A stretch of DNA of 64,000 nt, taken from positions 1 to 64,000 of the forward strand of contig JAFYSL010000023.1 in the NCBI GenBank assembly GCA_017559355.1, given 5' to 3'. The position numbers and the translations under genes are program-made. The notes beneath the pieces were generated by a model. The model did not search any database and had not been told where the DNA came from. It saw only the letters and a program-made list of their open reading frames with translations. This document shows, piece after piece, positions 43,212 through 52,673 of the stretch; within the stretch, counting starts at the first letter, position 1; each line of letters starts with the position of its first letter. This DNA is from Muribaculaceae bacterium (lineage in GTDB: Bacteria; Bacteroidota; Bacteroidia; Bacteroidales; Muribaculaceae).

Positions 43212-45038
43212 ATGAAATTTTTAAATAAATTAGGCATTCTTGGTCTCTTTACACTTGCTATGTCGGCTTGTATTGACCAAGATCCTGAAATTCAAAATTT
43301 CCCCGATCCCGATGTAGATTTTACCTATGAGGTGTTAGGAGATGAATATACTCTTGATTATTATGTAGTGTCAACTTTCCAATTCAAAAATACATCGTCT
43401 AAAACAGGTCCAATTACATGGGATTTTGATTGTCCAGACTCTTTGTATTCTATAGTACCTGATGAAAATGGTAAATTTGACCCGATGGCTCCTTGCGTTC
43501 AATTTAAAAAAGCTGATTTGTATAATGTTACATTGACAGTAGGGGGTGTTGGCTCACGCACTTATCCTATCCTTATTTATGATATTGTGCCTACTCCATC
43601 AATTACCGAAGTTGTAGTAGATGGTCAACCATCTGAATTGGTATTGCTTAACGATGCTAAAGTTTCTTTTGATCTTCGTTTGCCTAACCCATACAACAAA
43701 GTGGTTAAGTATATTTGGAAATTCCCAGAAGGAGCTAAGGATGCTAATGGAAACGTGATTACTTCTGCAATGGAATTTACTACTGACTCTATAACAGGTG
43801 CTGTAGAGTGTCCACAAAACATTTCATTCTCTAACCTTGGTTCACAACAAGTAACTATTGATGCTATCTTCAACCTTGGTTCGGCTGATGAACGTCAACT
43901 TGAACAATCATACATCAATGTACAAGTTGCATCTCCTATTGAAGCTCCTACATTGTATTATGCTCAAGTGGGTGGTAACATCAAAGCTATGAAATTGTTG
44001 AATGAAGAACAACTTGCTTCAATGGGTAATCCTAAAGTATTGCCATACGATATGGGTGTAAGCGCTGGTGAAAATCCATTCAATATCCTTTATGGTAGCA
44101 CAGCTGAAACAAATGAAGAAACAGGTGAAACTTCAACAGGTCACTGGATTTACATTCTTGATGCTGGTAAGCAATACTATTATGTGAACGACGAAGGTGG
44201 TGTGCTTGGTGATGGTAAAATCACTGCAATGCGTGCCGATGGTACAAATGTAAACACAGTTATTACTAACGTGGGTGGTGCTGCATTCTCTGACCCATTC
44301 CAAGGTAATATCTATGATGGTTACATTTACTTTAACGACCGTAACCGTGGTTTCTCAAGAATTAAAATGACTGAACGTGGTCTTGTTCAAGCAAAAACTT
44401 CTGATAATTTCCGTACAGAATATGTGGCAACTAATGAGTTGATTCCTTACTACAACCGTGGTATCGCTTATGGTGCTATCTCTACTGGTATTTATCGCGA
44501 TAAATCTGGTATTTGGTGGTGGGGTAAAAACTACTCAGGTAATGGTATCTTCCGTTTCTCAGATTCTGATATTTACACTACTTCAAAAGCTGCTGCTGCT
44601 GCTACAATCCCATTTGAGATTGTATTGACTTCAATTAAGTTTACTTCTTATACTCTCGACGAAGAACGTGGTAAACTTTACGTTTGGGGTATCCATGGAG
44701 CAGGTAAAGGTGCAGGTTTCGTAGAATATCCACTTCCTGCTGCTGATGCTACTGTAGGAGTTGGTGCTGCTACTGGTTTTGTAAACATGGAAGCTAAAGC
44801 AGTTAACACTACTGCTGATGAACCTGTTTACGTTAAACAATTAGCACTTGATTCAAGCAATGGTCGCGTATACTTTGGTTTCCGTGCAGAAGCTGACGAC
44901 GTATGGTCAACTGCTGGTAACGGTCATACTGGTCTTGTATACTACGATCCTGAAACTCAAAAATGTCAAAACTATGGTGAAACAAGTGATGAAATCCTTG
45001 GTGTAACCATTAACCCAACTCTCTCAAAACTCTTCTAA
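43212..45038 (+). CDS. Surface lipoprotein with PKD-like domains and a C-terminal propeller-like region
   Basis: 608 aa. Lipid Cys20 in LAMSAC, followed by the acidic IDQDPE. Residues 30-250 are two Ig/PKD-like domains (TGPITWDFDCPD near 65 and VVKYIWKFPEGAKD near 160, the WxFP pattern of PKD folds). The remainder (about 255-608) has repeating short blades such as GNIYDGYIYFNDRNRG and SSNGRVYFGFRAE, suggesting a beta-propeller. It is probably a surface glycan-binding protein of the SusCD complex. A strong hairpin follows it, separating it from the GHL10 gene. Confidence 0.78.
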   Translation: MKFLNKLGILGLFTLAMSACIDQDPEIQNFPDPDVDFTYEVLGDEYTLDYYVVSTFQFKNTSSKTGPITWDFDCPDSLYSIVPDENGKFDPMAPCVQFKKADLYNVTLTVGGVGSRTYPILIYDIVPTPSITEVVVDGQPSELVLLNDAKVSFDLRLPNPYNKVVKYIWKFPEGAKDANGNVITSAMEFTTDSITGAVECPQNISFSNLGSQQVTIDAIFNLGSADERQLEQSYINVQVASPIEAPTLYYAQVGGNIKAMKLLNEEQLASMGNPKVLPYDMGVSAGENPFNILYGSTAETNEETGETSTGHWIYILDAGKQYYYVNDEGGVLGDGKITAMRADGTNVNTVITNVGGAAFSDPFQGNIYDGYIYFNDRNRGFSRIKMTERGLVQAKTSDNFRTEYVATNELIPYYNRGIAYGAISTGIYRDKSGIWWWGKNYSGNGIFRFSDSDIYTTSKAAAAATIPFEIVLTSIKFTSYTLDEERGKLYVWGIHGAGKGAGFVEYPLPAADATVGVGAATGFVNMEAKAVNTTADEPVYVKQLALDSSNGRVYFGFRAEADDVWSTAGNGHTGLVYYDPETQKCQNYGETSDEILGVTINPTLSKLF

Positions 45039-45062
45039 ACCTTGGTTTAGTTGAAATATTAA

Positions 45063-45096
45063 CAAAGGTGACTGCCGCGACAGGCGGTTACCTTTG
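45063..45096 (+). terminator. Intergenic hairpin between the Sus lipoproteins and the GHL10 gene
   Basis: 14-bp stem CAAAGGTGACTGCC (45063-45076) / GGCGGTTACCTTTG (45083-45096), with two G-U pairs, a 6-nt loop and a weak T-rich tail (ATTTTAT). It may terminate part of the transcripts or protect the upstream mRNA 3' end. A second small stem CTAAACC/GGTTTAG spans the preceding stop codon (45036-45051). Confidence 0.6.
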
Positions 45097-45123
45097 ATTT
45101 TATAAAATATCATGACTATAATT

Positions 45124-47769
45124 ATGAATAAATTTATCAAATCATTAGGTATTGCCACTCTTGCTTCGATAGCTTTGATGACTACAAGTGTTGATGCACA
45201 AGCTGAAACTACTCGTGAGCATCGTGCAATGTGGTGTACTCCATTCCTTGGTCACTGGCCTACGGCGTCACTCACATCGGGTAATGCTGAGTCGCAAAAG
45301 AATATCTTTCGCAAGCGTATGGCAACATACAAAGCGCAAGGTATCAATGTGCTTTACTACCATGTGCGTTCAGAGTGCGATGCTACATATAAATCGTCAT
45401 ATGAACCTTGGGCTAAATCGGTATCGGGTAAACGTGGTACAGCTCCTGCAATTGACCCATTTGAGTTTGTAATTGAAGCATGTCACGAATATGGTATTGA
45501 GTGTTATGCTTGGATTAACCCATATCGTTATCACACAAGCAAAGATGGCTCACACGGTGGTGGTGCACTTGATTATGAAGTTACTCATCCAGAATGGTTA
45601 ATGAGTGGTTCTTCTTCAAATAGAGTCCTTAATCCTGCTAAACCAGAGGTGTTGGAACGCATTCTTGCTGTAACAAAAGAAATCGTAACTAACTACGATA
45701 TTGATGGTGTGATTTTCGACGACTATTTCTATCCACAAGGTGGTACTGCTGAAAACTCTTCGGCTCCTGACTATGCCGACTATAAGGCAAGTGGAACTAC
45801 TCTCTCTATGGGTGACTGGCGTCGTGCTAACATCAATCACATGGTGGGTGAAATGAATAAAATGATTAAGAGTGTGAAACCTTACGTTTGTTTCGGTATT
45901 TCACCTGCAGGTAAATCATCTCCCCCCAATGTAGAGACTGAATATGGTATGCCAGCTCTTGGTGGCGACTTCCAATACAACACTATCTACTCTGACCCTC
46001 TTTACTGGCTCAAACACCAACAACTCGACTTCGTGTCACCTCAAGTTTATTGGGTGAATGAGTTTACAAAACGTGGTGAATGGTGGATTGATGCTGCTAT
46101 TAAGTTTGATCGTCACATGTATATCTCTACATCTCCTACCGACTACACTTCAGATGCAAGTGCTGGTGCTCAAGCGTTGATTAATGAGATTAACATGAGC
46201 CGTGAATTTAACCGTCAAGATGAAACAGGTTTGGTTTACTTTGAATACAAAACATTCAATAACTATACCGAAAAATATGATGGCACTAACCGTCAGTATC
46301 TTGGCGATATTCTCTATCAATATGCTTATCAAAACAAGGCTTTGACTCCATTGCGTCACTGGAACAATGTGCGTGACCCAAAAATGACATCAAATGTCAC
46401 TGTTTCAGGTTCAACTTTGACTTGGGACAAAGTTGACGGTATGCGTTATACAGTATATGCTGTGCCAACAACTTTGAGCGAATCAGAATTCACTTGCCAA
46501 AAACAATATCTCGAACAAGTGTGCTATACTAATAGCTATGCTATCCCTTCAGATAAAGCTTCGGGTTACAATTGGGCTGTGTGTGTTTACGACCGTTATG
46601 GTAACGAATATTCTCCATTGTTTGCAGGAAAAGCTGTTACTACAGCAGCTAAACCTACACTCACTTTCCCAGTTAATGGTGAAAAAGCTCCCGACTTGTT
46701 TACATTTGCATGGAACGGCGATGGCACAATGTATCGCGTAGAAATGGCTAAAGATGCAAACTTTACTCAAATGGTAGGTGATGCAGAAACTGATGAAAAT
46801 AAAGTTTCAATCACAGCTCTTGAAGCATCAATTGAGTCGGGTAACACTTATTACTGGCGTGTAATTTCAAAGAAACCTAATGCTCTTGATCAAGTGTCGG
46901 CAACAGGTTCGTTTGTAGCATCAAAAATTGCTATCACATCACCTGTAGAAGCTGCTACAGCAGTGTCTTTGACCCCTACTATCACTTGGTCTCCTATCGA
47001 TGGTTGTGAGTTTACTGTGGAAATTTCAAAAGCATCTGATTTTGAAAAAGTAGTTTACTCTGCAACAACTAAAAATTCATCGGTAACAGTGCCAGCTCGC
47101 ACACTTTCATCTTATAATGATTATTATGTGCGTGTGATTGCTGCTAAAGATGGTATTACATCAACAAGTGATGCAGTGGCATTCAAAACTGTTGAAATCT
47201 CTTCATTTGATGCTCCTGTGTTTGCTCGTCCACTCACAAATGGTGCTACAGTGTATAGCAATCAACCAATTGAGGTGAATCCTTATGATGGTCTTACTTC
47301 GGTTACTATCGAAATCTCTAAAACATCATCATTTGGCCGCACAGGTAAAACTGCTTACACATTGAGCGACCTTGAATATGCAACAAAACCTGCAGGTGAA
47401 ATCACAATTTCATCGGCTAAGCTAGTTGAAGGTACTACTTATTATGTACGCGCTCAAGGTCTTTACAAAACAGCATCTTCTGCTTCTAATAAAACAGCTT
47501 ACTCAGATGTAATGACATTTGTTTACAGCGCGCAAAGTGGTGTTGAAGATGTAACAAGCAATAATGCTAAAGTATATGTAAATAGCGACAATGTAGTGGT
47601 ACTTACTGCTGCAGAAAAGGTTGAAATCTACAACATTGGTGGACAACTCGTAGAGTCGGCTAATGTTGAAGGATTGCCAACATTCGACATCAACCACCTC
47701 GCAACAGGTGCTTATGTAATCAAAGTTACAACTGCTAATGGCGTTGTTTCATTGAAACATGTGAAATAA
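45124..47769 (+). CDS. Secreted GHL10 (DUF187) glycosyl-hydrolase-like protein with sorting domain
   Basis: 881 aa from ATG 45124 (MNKFIKSLGIATLASIALMT signal peptide; four more codons from 45112 are possible). Residues 30-340 are a GHL10 barrel: EHRAMWCTPFLGHWPT, INVLYYHVRSECDATY, YGIECYAWINPYRYH, DIDGVIFDDYFYP and LDFVSPQVYW. Two to three fibronectin/Ig-like domains follow (about 390-790), then a C-terminal type IX-like sorting domain (VEIYNIGGQLVES ... LKHVK). GHL10 includes DigH (YddW) of E. coli, which cuts denuded peptidoglycan glycans. As part of a Sus locus it is the likely surface enzyme. Substrate inferred, not shown. Confidence 0.88.
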   Translation: MNKFIKSLGIATLASIALMTTSVDAQAETTREHRAMWCTPFLGHWPTASLTSGNAESQKNIFRKRMATYKAQGINVLYYHVRSECDATYKSSYEPWAKSVSGKRGTAPAIDPFEFVIEACHEYGIECYAWINPYRYHTSKDGSHGGGALDYEVTHPEWLMSGSSSNRVLNPAKPEVLERILAVTKEIVTNYDIDGVIFDDYFYPQGGTAENSSAPDYADYKASGTTLSMGDWRRANINHMVGEMNKMIKSVKPYVCFGISPAGKSSPPNVETEYGMPALGGDFQYNTIYSDPLYWLKHQQLDFVSPQVYWVNEFTKRGEWWIDAAIKFDRHMYISTSPTDYTSDASAGAQALINEINMSREFNRQDETGLVYFEYKTFNNYTEKYDGTNRQYLGDILYQYAYQNKALTPLRHWNNVRDPKMTSNVTVSGSTLTWDKVDGMRYTVYAVPTTLSESEFTCQKQYLEQVCYTNSYAIPSDKASGYNWAVCVYDRYGNEYSPLFAGKAVTTAAKPTLTFPVNGEKAPDLFTFAWNGDGTMYRVEMAKDANFTQMVGDAETDENKVSITALEASIESGNTYYWRVISKKPNALDQVSATGSFVASKIAITSPVEAATAVSLTPTITWSPIDGCEFTVEISKASDFEKVVYSATTKNSSVTVPARTLSSYNDYYVRVIAAKDGITSTSDAVAFKTVEISSFDAPVFARPLTNGATVYSNQPIEVNPYDGLTSVTIEISKTSSFGRTGKTAYTLSDLEYATKPAGEITISSAKLVEGTTYYVRAQGLYKTASSASNKTAYSDVMTFVYSAQSGVEDVTSNNAKVYVNSDNVVVLTAAEKVEIYNIGGQLVESANVEGLPTFDINHLATGAYVIKVTTANGVVSLKHVK

Positions 47770-47794
47770 TCATAGATTACTTCCATATAACTCG

Positions 47795-47836
47795 AACAGT
47801 CGATGCACTATAGTGTGTCGACTGTTTTTTGTTTTG
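47795..47836 (+). terminator. Intrinsic terminator of the Sus locus
   Basis: Stem AACAGTCGA (47795-47803) / TCGACTGTT (47818-47826), with inner CACTATAGTG self-pairing, followed by a T-rich run, 26 bp past the GHL10 stop. Confidence 0.85.
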
Positions 47837-47922
47837 AGTAATATGCGTTGCTCAAAATGAAAAAATGTGTGCATAAAACGATATTTTCTTTCAATATGCT
47901 ATATTTATAGGGGAAAAAGTAT

Positions 47923-47930
47923 TATTTTTG
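47923..47930 (+). promoter_or_regulatory. -7 box of the XRE-cupin operon
   Basis: TATTTTTG, 35 bp before the chosen start codon. The -33 element is weak. Confidence 0.45.
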
Positions 47931-47965
47931 TCGTTAATATAGAAAATCATAAAAACATATTGCTT

Positions 47966-48517
47966 ATGAATCATATACAAGAAGTAGCAAATCGTTTGCA
48001 AGGATTGCGCGATGCTCTTGATTTGTCGGTAGAGGAGTTTGCTACCGATTGTGGTGTAACACCACAAGAATACACTAATTATGAAACATGTGTAAAGGAT
48101 ATTCCCGTAAGTTTTCTTCATCGCATTGCGGCAAAATATGGAATAGAATTGACTGCATTGCTTTTTGGCGAAGAACCTAAGATGCAATCATATTTTGTGA
48201 CTCGTGCTGGCAAAGGTGTAAAGGTTGAACGCACAAAAGCATATAGTTATCAAGACTTGGCTGCAGGATTTTCTAATCGTGTAGTATCACCATTTATTGT
48301 TACAGTGGAGCCAGTTGATGCTGACAAGCCTATGACAATGAACTCTCACCAAGGACAAGAATTTAACTATGTATTGCAAGGTAAGATGGAGATTGTAGTT
48401 GATGGTAAATCAACAATTCTCAATGCAGGCGATAGCATTATGTTTGATGCAACATTGCAACATGGTATGCGCACCGTAGGTGGTGAAACCGTAAAATTCC
48501 TTGCTATTATCTCGTAA
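47966..48517 (+). CDS. XRE-family regulator with C-terminal cupin sensor
   Basis: 183 aa from ATG 47966; the longer frame from 47867 has an unlikely low-complexity N-terminus and would cover the -7 box. Residues 4-65 are an HTH_XRE domain (RLQGLRDALDLSVEEFATDCGVTPQEYTNYE-type). Residues about 105-180 are a cupin barrel (SHQGQEFNYVLQGKMEIVVDG, then AGDSIMFDATLQHGMR), holding the His/Glu that would bind metal or ligand. Such proteins sense a small molecule and repress or activate a nearby gene. The downstream acyl-CoA synthetase (34-bp gap) is the natural target. Ligand unknown. Confidence 0.88.
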   Translation: MNHIQEVANRLQGLRDALDLSVEEFATDCGVTPQEYTNYETCVKDIPVSFLHRIAAKYGIELTALLFGEEPKMQSYFVTRAGKGVKVERTKAYSYQDLAAGFSNRVVSPFIVTVEPVDADKPMTMNSHQGQEFNYVLQGKMEIVVDGKSTILNAGDSIMFDATLQHGMRTVGGETVKFLAIIS

Positions 48518-48551
48518 TTAAAGAAGAAAATTCCTCAAAAATATAGAACTT

Positions 48552-50201
48552 ATGTTAGAAAAGTTTTTAGACAAAGTCTCGTTTGAATCATACGAGGACT
48601 TTATGCAAAACTTCAAGATAAATGTTCCCGAAAATTTCAACTTCGGATATGATGTTGTTGATGCTTGGGCTGAAAAAGAACCAAATAAAAAAGCACTCCT
48701 TTGGACCAATGACCAAGGTGAGGTAATTCAATTTACTTTTGCCGATATTAAACGCGAAAGTGATAAAACTGCATCTTTCTTTGCTGCGCAAGGTATTGGT
48801 CGAGGTGATATGGTGATGTTGATTTTGAAACGTCACTATCAATTTTGGTTCTCAATTGTGGCTCTTCATAAACTCGGTGCAACAGTGATTCCAGCAACAC
48901 ACCTTTTGACTGAAAAAGATATCATATATCGTTGCGAAAAGGCAAATATCAAGGCCATCGTAGCAACTGGCGACGAAATTGTGGTAAATCACATTCAAAA
49001 ATCATTGCCAAAATGTCCATCGTTAACTACTCTTATCTCTACAGGTCCTATCGTGCCCGAAGGGTGGTTTGACTTTAATAAAGAGATTGATGCAGCATCT
49101 CCATTTGTTCGCCCTGAGGTGGCTAATACCAACGATGATGTGTCGTTGATGTATTTTACATCGGGAACAACAGGCAACCCTAAAATGGTGGCTCACGACT
49201 TCACTTATCCACTCGGACATATAATCACAGGTTCGTTTTGGCACAATGTAAAAGAGGATAGCCTCCACTTGACTCTTGCCGATACAGGTTGGGGAAAAGC
49301 AGTGTGGGGAAAATTATATGGACAATGGATTGCTGGTGCAAATGTGTTTGTATATGACTTCGAAAAATTTGAGCCAGTAGATGTGCTCCACATGATTGAC
49401 AAGCATGGTATCACATCATTCTGTGCACCTCCTACAGTGTTCCGTTTCCTCATTCGTGAAGATTTGACAAAATTCAACATCTCAACACTTAAATATTGTA
49501 CGATTGCAGGTGAAGCCCTCAATCCAAAAGTGTATGACGAATGGAAACGCTTGACAGGTATTAAATTAATGGAAGGATTTGGTCAAACCGAAACTACCCT
49601 TACCATTGCTACATATCCATGGCTTGAGCCAAAACCAGGTTCAATGGGTTGCAAAGGTCCTGTTTATGATATTGACCTTCTCACTACCGACGGTCGATGG
49701 GCTGAAGATGGTGAACAAGGCGAAATCGTTGTTCGTACCAATGGAGTAAAACCCGTAGGATTGTTTAAGGAATATCTCAATGATCCCGAACTCACTTATG
49801 AGGCTTACCATGATGGAATTTATCACACTGGCGACGTGGCTTGGCGTGATGAAGATGGATATTTCTGGTTTGTAGGTCGCACCGACGATGTTATTAAGTC
49901 ATCGGGATATCGTATTGGTCCATTTGAGGTGGAAAGTGCGTTGATGACGCACCCTGCAGTGGTAGAATGTGCGATCACAGGTGTGCCCGATGAAATTCGT
50001 GGTCAAGTAGTGAAGGCAACCATCGTATTGGCAAAAGATTATAAAGATAAAGCAGGCGACGCATTGATTAAAGAGATTCAAGATCATGTGAAACGCGTTA
50101 CCGCTCCATATAAATACCCACGTATTGTGGAATTTGTTGACGAATTGCCAAAAACTATCAGTGGAAAAATTCGCCGTGTAGAGATTCGCAACAAGAAATA
50201 A
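48552..50201 (+). CDS. AMP-forming acyl-CoA synthetase
   Basis: 549 aa ANL enzyme of the medium-chain/acetyl-CoA synthetase type. The P-loop [16 protein letters not shown] is at 201-216, [18 protein letters not shown] near 243, EGFGQTETT near 338 and [24 protein letters not shown] near 425. The catalytic Lys539 is in [10 protein letters not shown] at the C-terminus. The acyl substrate is not deducible, but propionate, butyrate or an aromatic acid are usual in this branch. It sits between an XRE-cupin regulator (34 bp) and proB (12 bp), so it is probably co-transcribed with proline synthesis. That association is odd. Confidence 0.92.
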   Translation: MLEKFLDKVSFESYEDFMQNFKINVPENFNFGYDVVDAWAEKEPNKKALLWTNDQGEVIQFTFADIKRESDKTASFFAAQGIGRGDMVMLILKRHYQFWFSIVALHKLGATVIPATHLLTEKDIIYRCEKANIKAIVATGDEIVVNHIQKSLPKCPSLTTLISTGPIVPEGWFDFNKEIDAASPFVRPEVANTNDDVSLMYFTSGTTGNPKMVAHDFTYPLGHIITGSFWHNVKEDSLHLTLADTGWGKAVWGKLYGQWIAGANVFVYDFEKFEPVDVLHMIDKHGITSFCAPPTVFRFLIREDLTKFNISTLKYCTIAGEALNPKVYDEWKRLTGIKLMEGFGQTETTLTIATYPWLEPKPGSMGCKGPVYDIDLLTTDGRWAEDGEQGEIVVRTNGVKPVGLFKEYLNDPELTYEAYHDGIYHTGDVAWRDEDGYFWFVGRTDDVIKSSGYRIGPFEVESALMTHPAVVECAITGVPDEIRGQVVKATIVLAKDYKDKAGDALIKEIQDHVKRVTAPYKYPRIVEFVDELPKTISGKIRRVEIRNKK

Positions 50202-50213
50202 AACATAGAGATT

Positions 50214-51296
50214 ATGAACAGCCGCTATTCACGCATCGCAGTAAAAATAGGTAGCAACGTGCTCACTCGTCAAGATGGCACGCTCGATATCACTCGCATG
50301 AGTGCACTCGTTGACCAAATCGCCGAGTTGCATCGCATGGGGGTGGGTGTGATTATGATTTCGTCGGGGGCAGTAGCATCGGGACGTAGCGAATTGCGTG
50401 AAAATAAGAAACTCGATGCCGTCTCGGCTCGACAACTTTATAGCGCTGTGGGGCAAGCAAAACTTATAAATCGTTACTACGAACTATTTCGTGAGCATGG
50501 CATGACTTGTGGTCAGGTGTTGACTACAAAAGAGAATTTCTCTACTCGTCGCCATTACCTCAATCAAAAACATTGTATGGAGGTGATGCTTGCCAATGGA
50601 GTTATCCCCATTGTAAACGAAAATGACACCGTGTCAGTAACCGAATTGATGTTTACCGATAACGATGAACTCTCTGGCCTCATTGCCACAATGATGGATA
50701 TGCAAGCGCTGGTGATATTAAGTAATATCGATGGTGTGTATGACGGCAATCCAAGCGATGAAAATTCAAAAGTGATTACCGATATTGACTTGCAAAACGA
50801 TGTGTCGGATGTGATTCAAGAGGGTAAATCTTCGTTTGGTCGTGGAGGCATGGCTACAAAATATCGCATTGCTCGCAAGGTGGCATCAGAGGGTATTGCT
50901 GTGATTATTGCTAACGGCAAACGCGATAATATTTTGCTTGATGTGGTAAATCCTGAGCGAAAAGTGCCATATACAATGTTTCATCCATCGGCCGAAGCAA
51001 CTTCGGGCGTAAAAAAATGGATTGCGCATAGTGAAGGGTTTGCTAAAGGGGAATTACATATCAATCAAGGTGCTACCGATGCGCTATTGTCGGCTCGTGG
51101 TGCGAGTCTGCTCCCTGTGGGCGTAACAGCCGTGGTAGGCGATTTTGAGAAATATGATATTGTGAAAGTTATAGCCCCCGATGGTAGTGTAATTGCCGTG
51201 GGAAAGGTGGGGTGCGACTCTGAAATGGCTCGCCAAGTGATAGGGGAGAGTGGTGCTCGTCCTCTTGTGCATAGTGATTATCTTTATATTGACTAA
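50214..51296 (+). CDS. proB: Glutamate 5-kinase ProB
   Basis: 360 aa with both domains: an amino-acid kinase domain (1-255: YSRIAVKIGSNVLTRQDGTLD, MISSGAVASGRSEL near 48, PIVNENDTVSVTEL near 130, GRGGMATKYRIARKVASEG near 208) and a C-terminal PUA domain (about 275-355). ProB makes gamma-glutamyl phosphate, the first and feedback-controlled step of proline synthesis. The start (MNSRYSRIAVKIGS) is right for the family. proA follows after 5 bp. Confidence 0.97.
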   Translation: MNSRYSRIAVKIGSNVLTRQDGTLDITRMSALVDQIAELHRMGVGVIMISSGAVASGRSELRENKKLDAVSARQLYSAVGQAKLINRYYELFREHGMTCGQVLTTKENFSTRRHYLNQKHCMEVMLANGVIPIVNENDTVSVTELMFTDNDELSGLIATMMDMQALVILSNIDGVYDGNPSDENSKVITDIDLQNDVSDVIQEGKSSFGRGGMATKYRIARKVASEGIAVIIANGKRDNILLDVVNPERKVPYTMFHPSAEATSGVKKWIAHSEGFAKGELHINQGATDALLSARGASLLPVGVTAVVGDFEKYDIVKVIAPDGSVIAVGKVGCDSEMARQVIGESGARPLVHSDYLYID

Positions 51297-51301
51297 CAAC
51301 A

Positions 51302-52537
51302 ATGAATGATATATATAAATCGGCTCGCATAGCAGCACGTGCGCTCAATCGCATTTCGGCTCAAAAAATCAACGATTTGTTGATGATACTTGCCGATGCC
51401 GTAGAGGCAAATATTGAGAAAATTCTTGAGTCAAATGCTCTCGACTTAGCGAGAATGAGTGAAAGCGATCCCAAGTATGACCGACTAAAATTGACCGATG
51501 GTCGTCTTCGTGATATTGCTTCAGATATGCGTTCGGTGGCATCATTGCCATCTCCGTTGAATGTAACATTGTCGAGTGTTACTCGTCCAAATGGAATGAT
51601 AATCAACAAGGTGTCGGTGCCGTTTGGCGTTATCGGGGTAATTTATGAAGCACGTCCTAATGTGACGTTTGACGTGTTCTCTCTTTGTGTGAAGGCAGGT
51701 AGTGCATGTTTGCTCAAAGGTGGTAGCGATGCGCGCGACACAAATGAATGTGCTGTGTCAATCATTCGCCAGGTGCTTACCGACAACGGTTTTGATGAAA
51801 ATACAGTAGCGCTTTTGCCCACATCACGCGAAGCGACAGCTGAAATGCTCGGCGCAGTGGGTAAGGTTGACCTTATAATTCCACGCGGAAGCAAGCAACT
51901 CATAGACTTTGTACGCGATAATTCGCGTGTACCGGTAATTGAAACTGGTGCAGGAGTATGTCACACTTACTTGCATCAGTCGGGATTAACTGAGCATGCT
52001 CGTGAGATAGTATTGAATGCTAAAACGCGCCGTGTGAGTGTGTGCAATTCGCTCGACACGTTGGTGCTTGATCGAGTGCGCTTGAGTGACTTGCCTCAAA
52101 TCTGTGCACCTCTCGCCGATAAAGGGGTTACGATATATGCCGATGAGGAATCGTATGCAGTTCTTGAAGGAAAATATGATAAATTAGAACGTGCAATAGC
52201 CGATGATTTCGGGCGTGAATGGCTCGACTATAAGATGTCGATAAAGACTGTTGCAAATATTGATGAAGCGATTGAATTTATCGAAACTCACACTTCGCGT
52301 CATAGTGAATCAATTGTAGCGCAAGATGAAGAGGCTATAAATCAGTTTTGTCGAGATGTAGATGCTGCATGTGTGTATGCCAATGTATCAACAGCATTTA
52401 CCGATGGCGGACAGTTTGGATTTGGGGCAGAAATAGGTATTTCAACCCAAAAACTCCATGCTCGAGGACCTATGGCTCTGCCCGAAATAACGACTTATAA
52501 ATATATAATCACGGGCGAGGGTCAAACACGCTGGTGA
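51302..52537 (+). CDS. proA: Gamma-glutamyl phosphate reductase ProA
   Basis: 411 aa aldehyde-dehydrogenase-fold enzyme. It reduces gamma-glutamyl phosphate with NADPH to glutamate semialdehyde. VPFGVIGVIYEARPNVT (106-122) and KGGSDARDTN (139-148) bind cofactor and substrate. DLIIPRGSKQL is near 190, and the catalytic Cys248 is in RRVSVCNSLDT. The C-terminal region is HARGPMALPEITTYKYIITGEGQ. It follows proB after 5 bp and ends with a terminator. The last step enzyme, ProC, is not in the window. Confidence 0.97.
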   Translation: MNDIYKSARIAARALNRISAQKINDLLMILADAVEANIEKILESNALDLARMSESDPKYDRLKLTDGRLRDIASDMRSVASLPSPLNVTLSSVTRPNGMIINKVSVPFGVIGVIYEARPNVTFDVFSLCVKAGSACLLKGGSDARDTNECAVSIIRQVLTDNGFDENTVALLPTSREATAEMLGAVGKVDLIIPRGSKQLIDFVRDNSRVPVIETGAGVCHTYLHQSGLTEHAREIVLNAKTRRVSVCNSLDTLVLDRVRLSDLPQICAPLADKGVTIYADEESYAVLEGKYDKLERAIADDFGREWLDYKMSIKTVANIDEAIEFIETHTSRHSESIVAQDEEAINQFCRDVDAACVYANVSTAFTDGGQFGFGAEIGISTQKLHARGPMALPEITTYKYIITGEGQTRW

Positions 52538-52549
52538 AAAAAATTATAG

Positions 52550-52584
52550 AATTGCTAAAATGAAGATTTTAGCAATTTTTTTTG
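52550..52584 (+). terminator. Intrinsic terminator after proA
   Basis: 12-bp stem AATTGCTAAAAT / ATTTTAGCAATT with a 4-nt loop and a T run to 52583. Confidence 0.85.
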
Positions 52585-52617
52585 ATAAATAAATGGCAAT
52601 ATAACCTAAAAGGGTTG

Positions 52618-52625
52618 TATCTTTG
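52618..52625 (+). promoter_or_regulatory. -7 box of the TPR/barrel operon
   Basis: Perfect TATCTTTG, 48 bp before the start codon. The -33 region lacks a clear TTG. Confidence 0.5.
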
Positions 52626-52673
52626 TGTAAATAATTAAAAACGACAAATAATTCATTAACGACATACGAGTTT

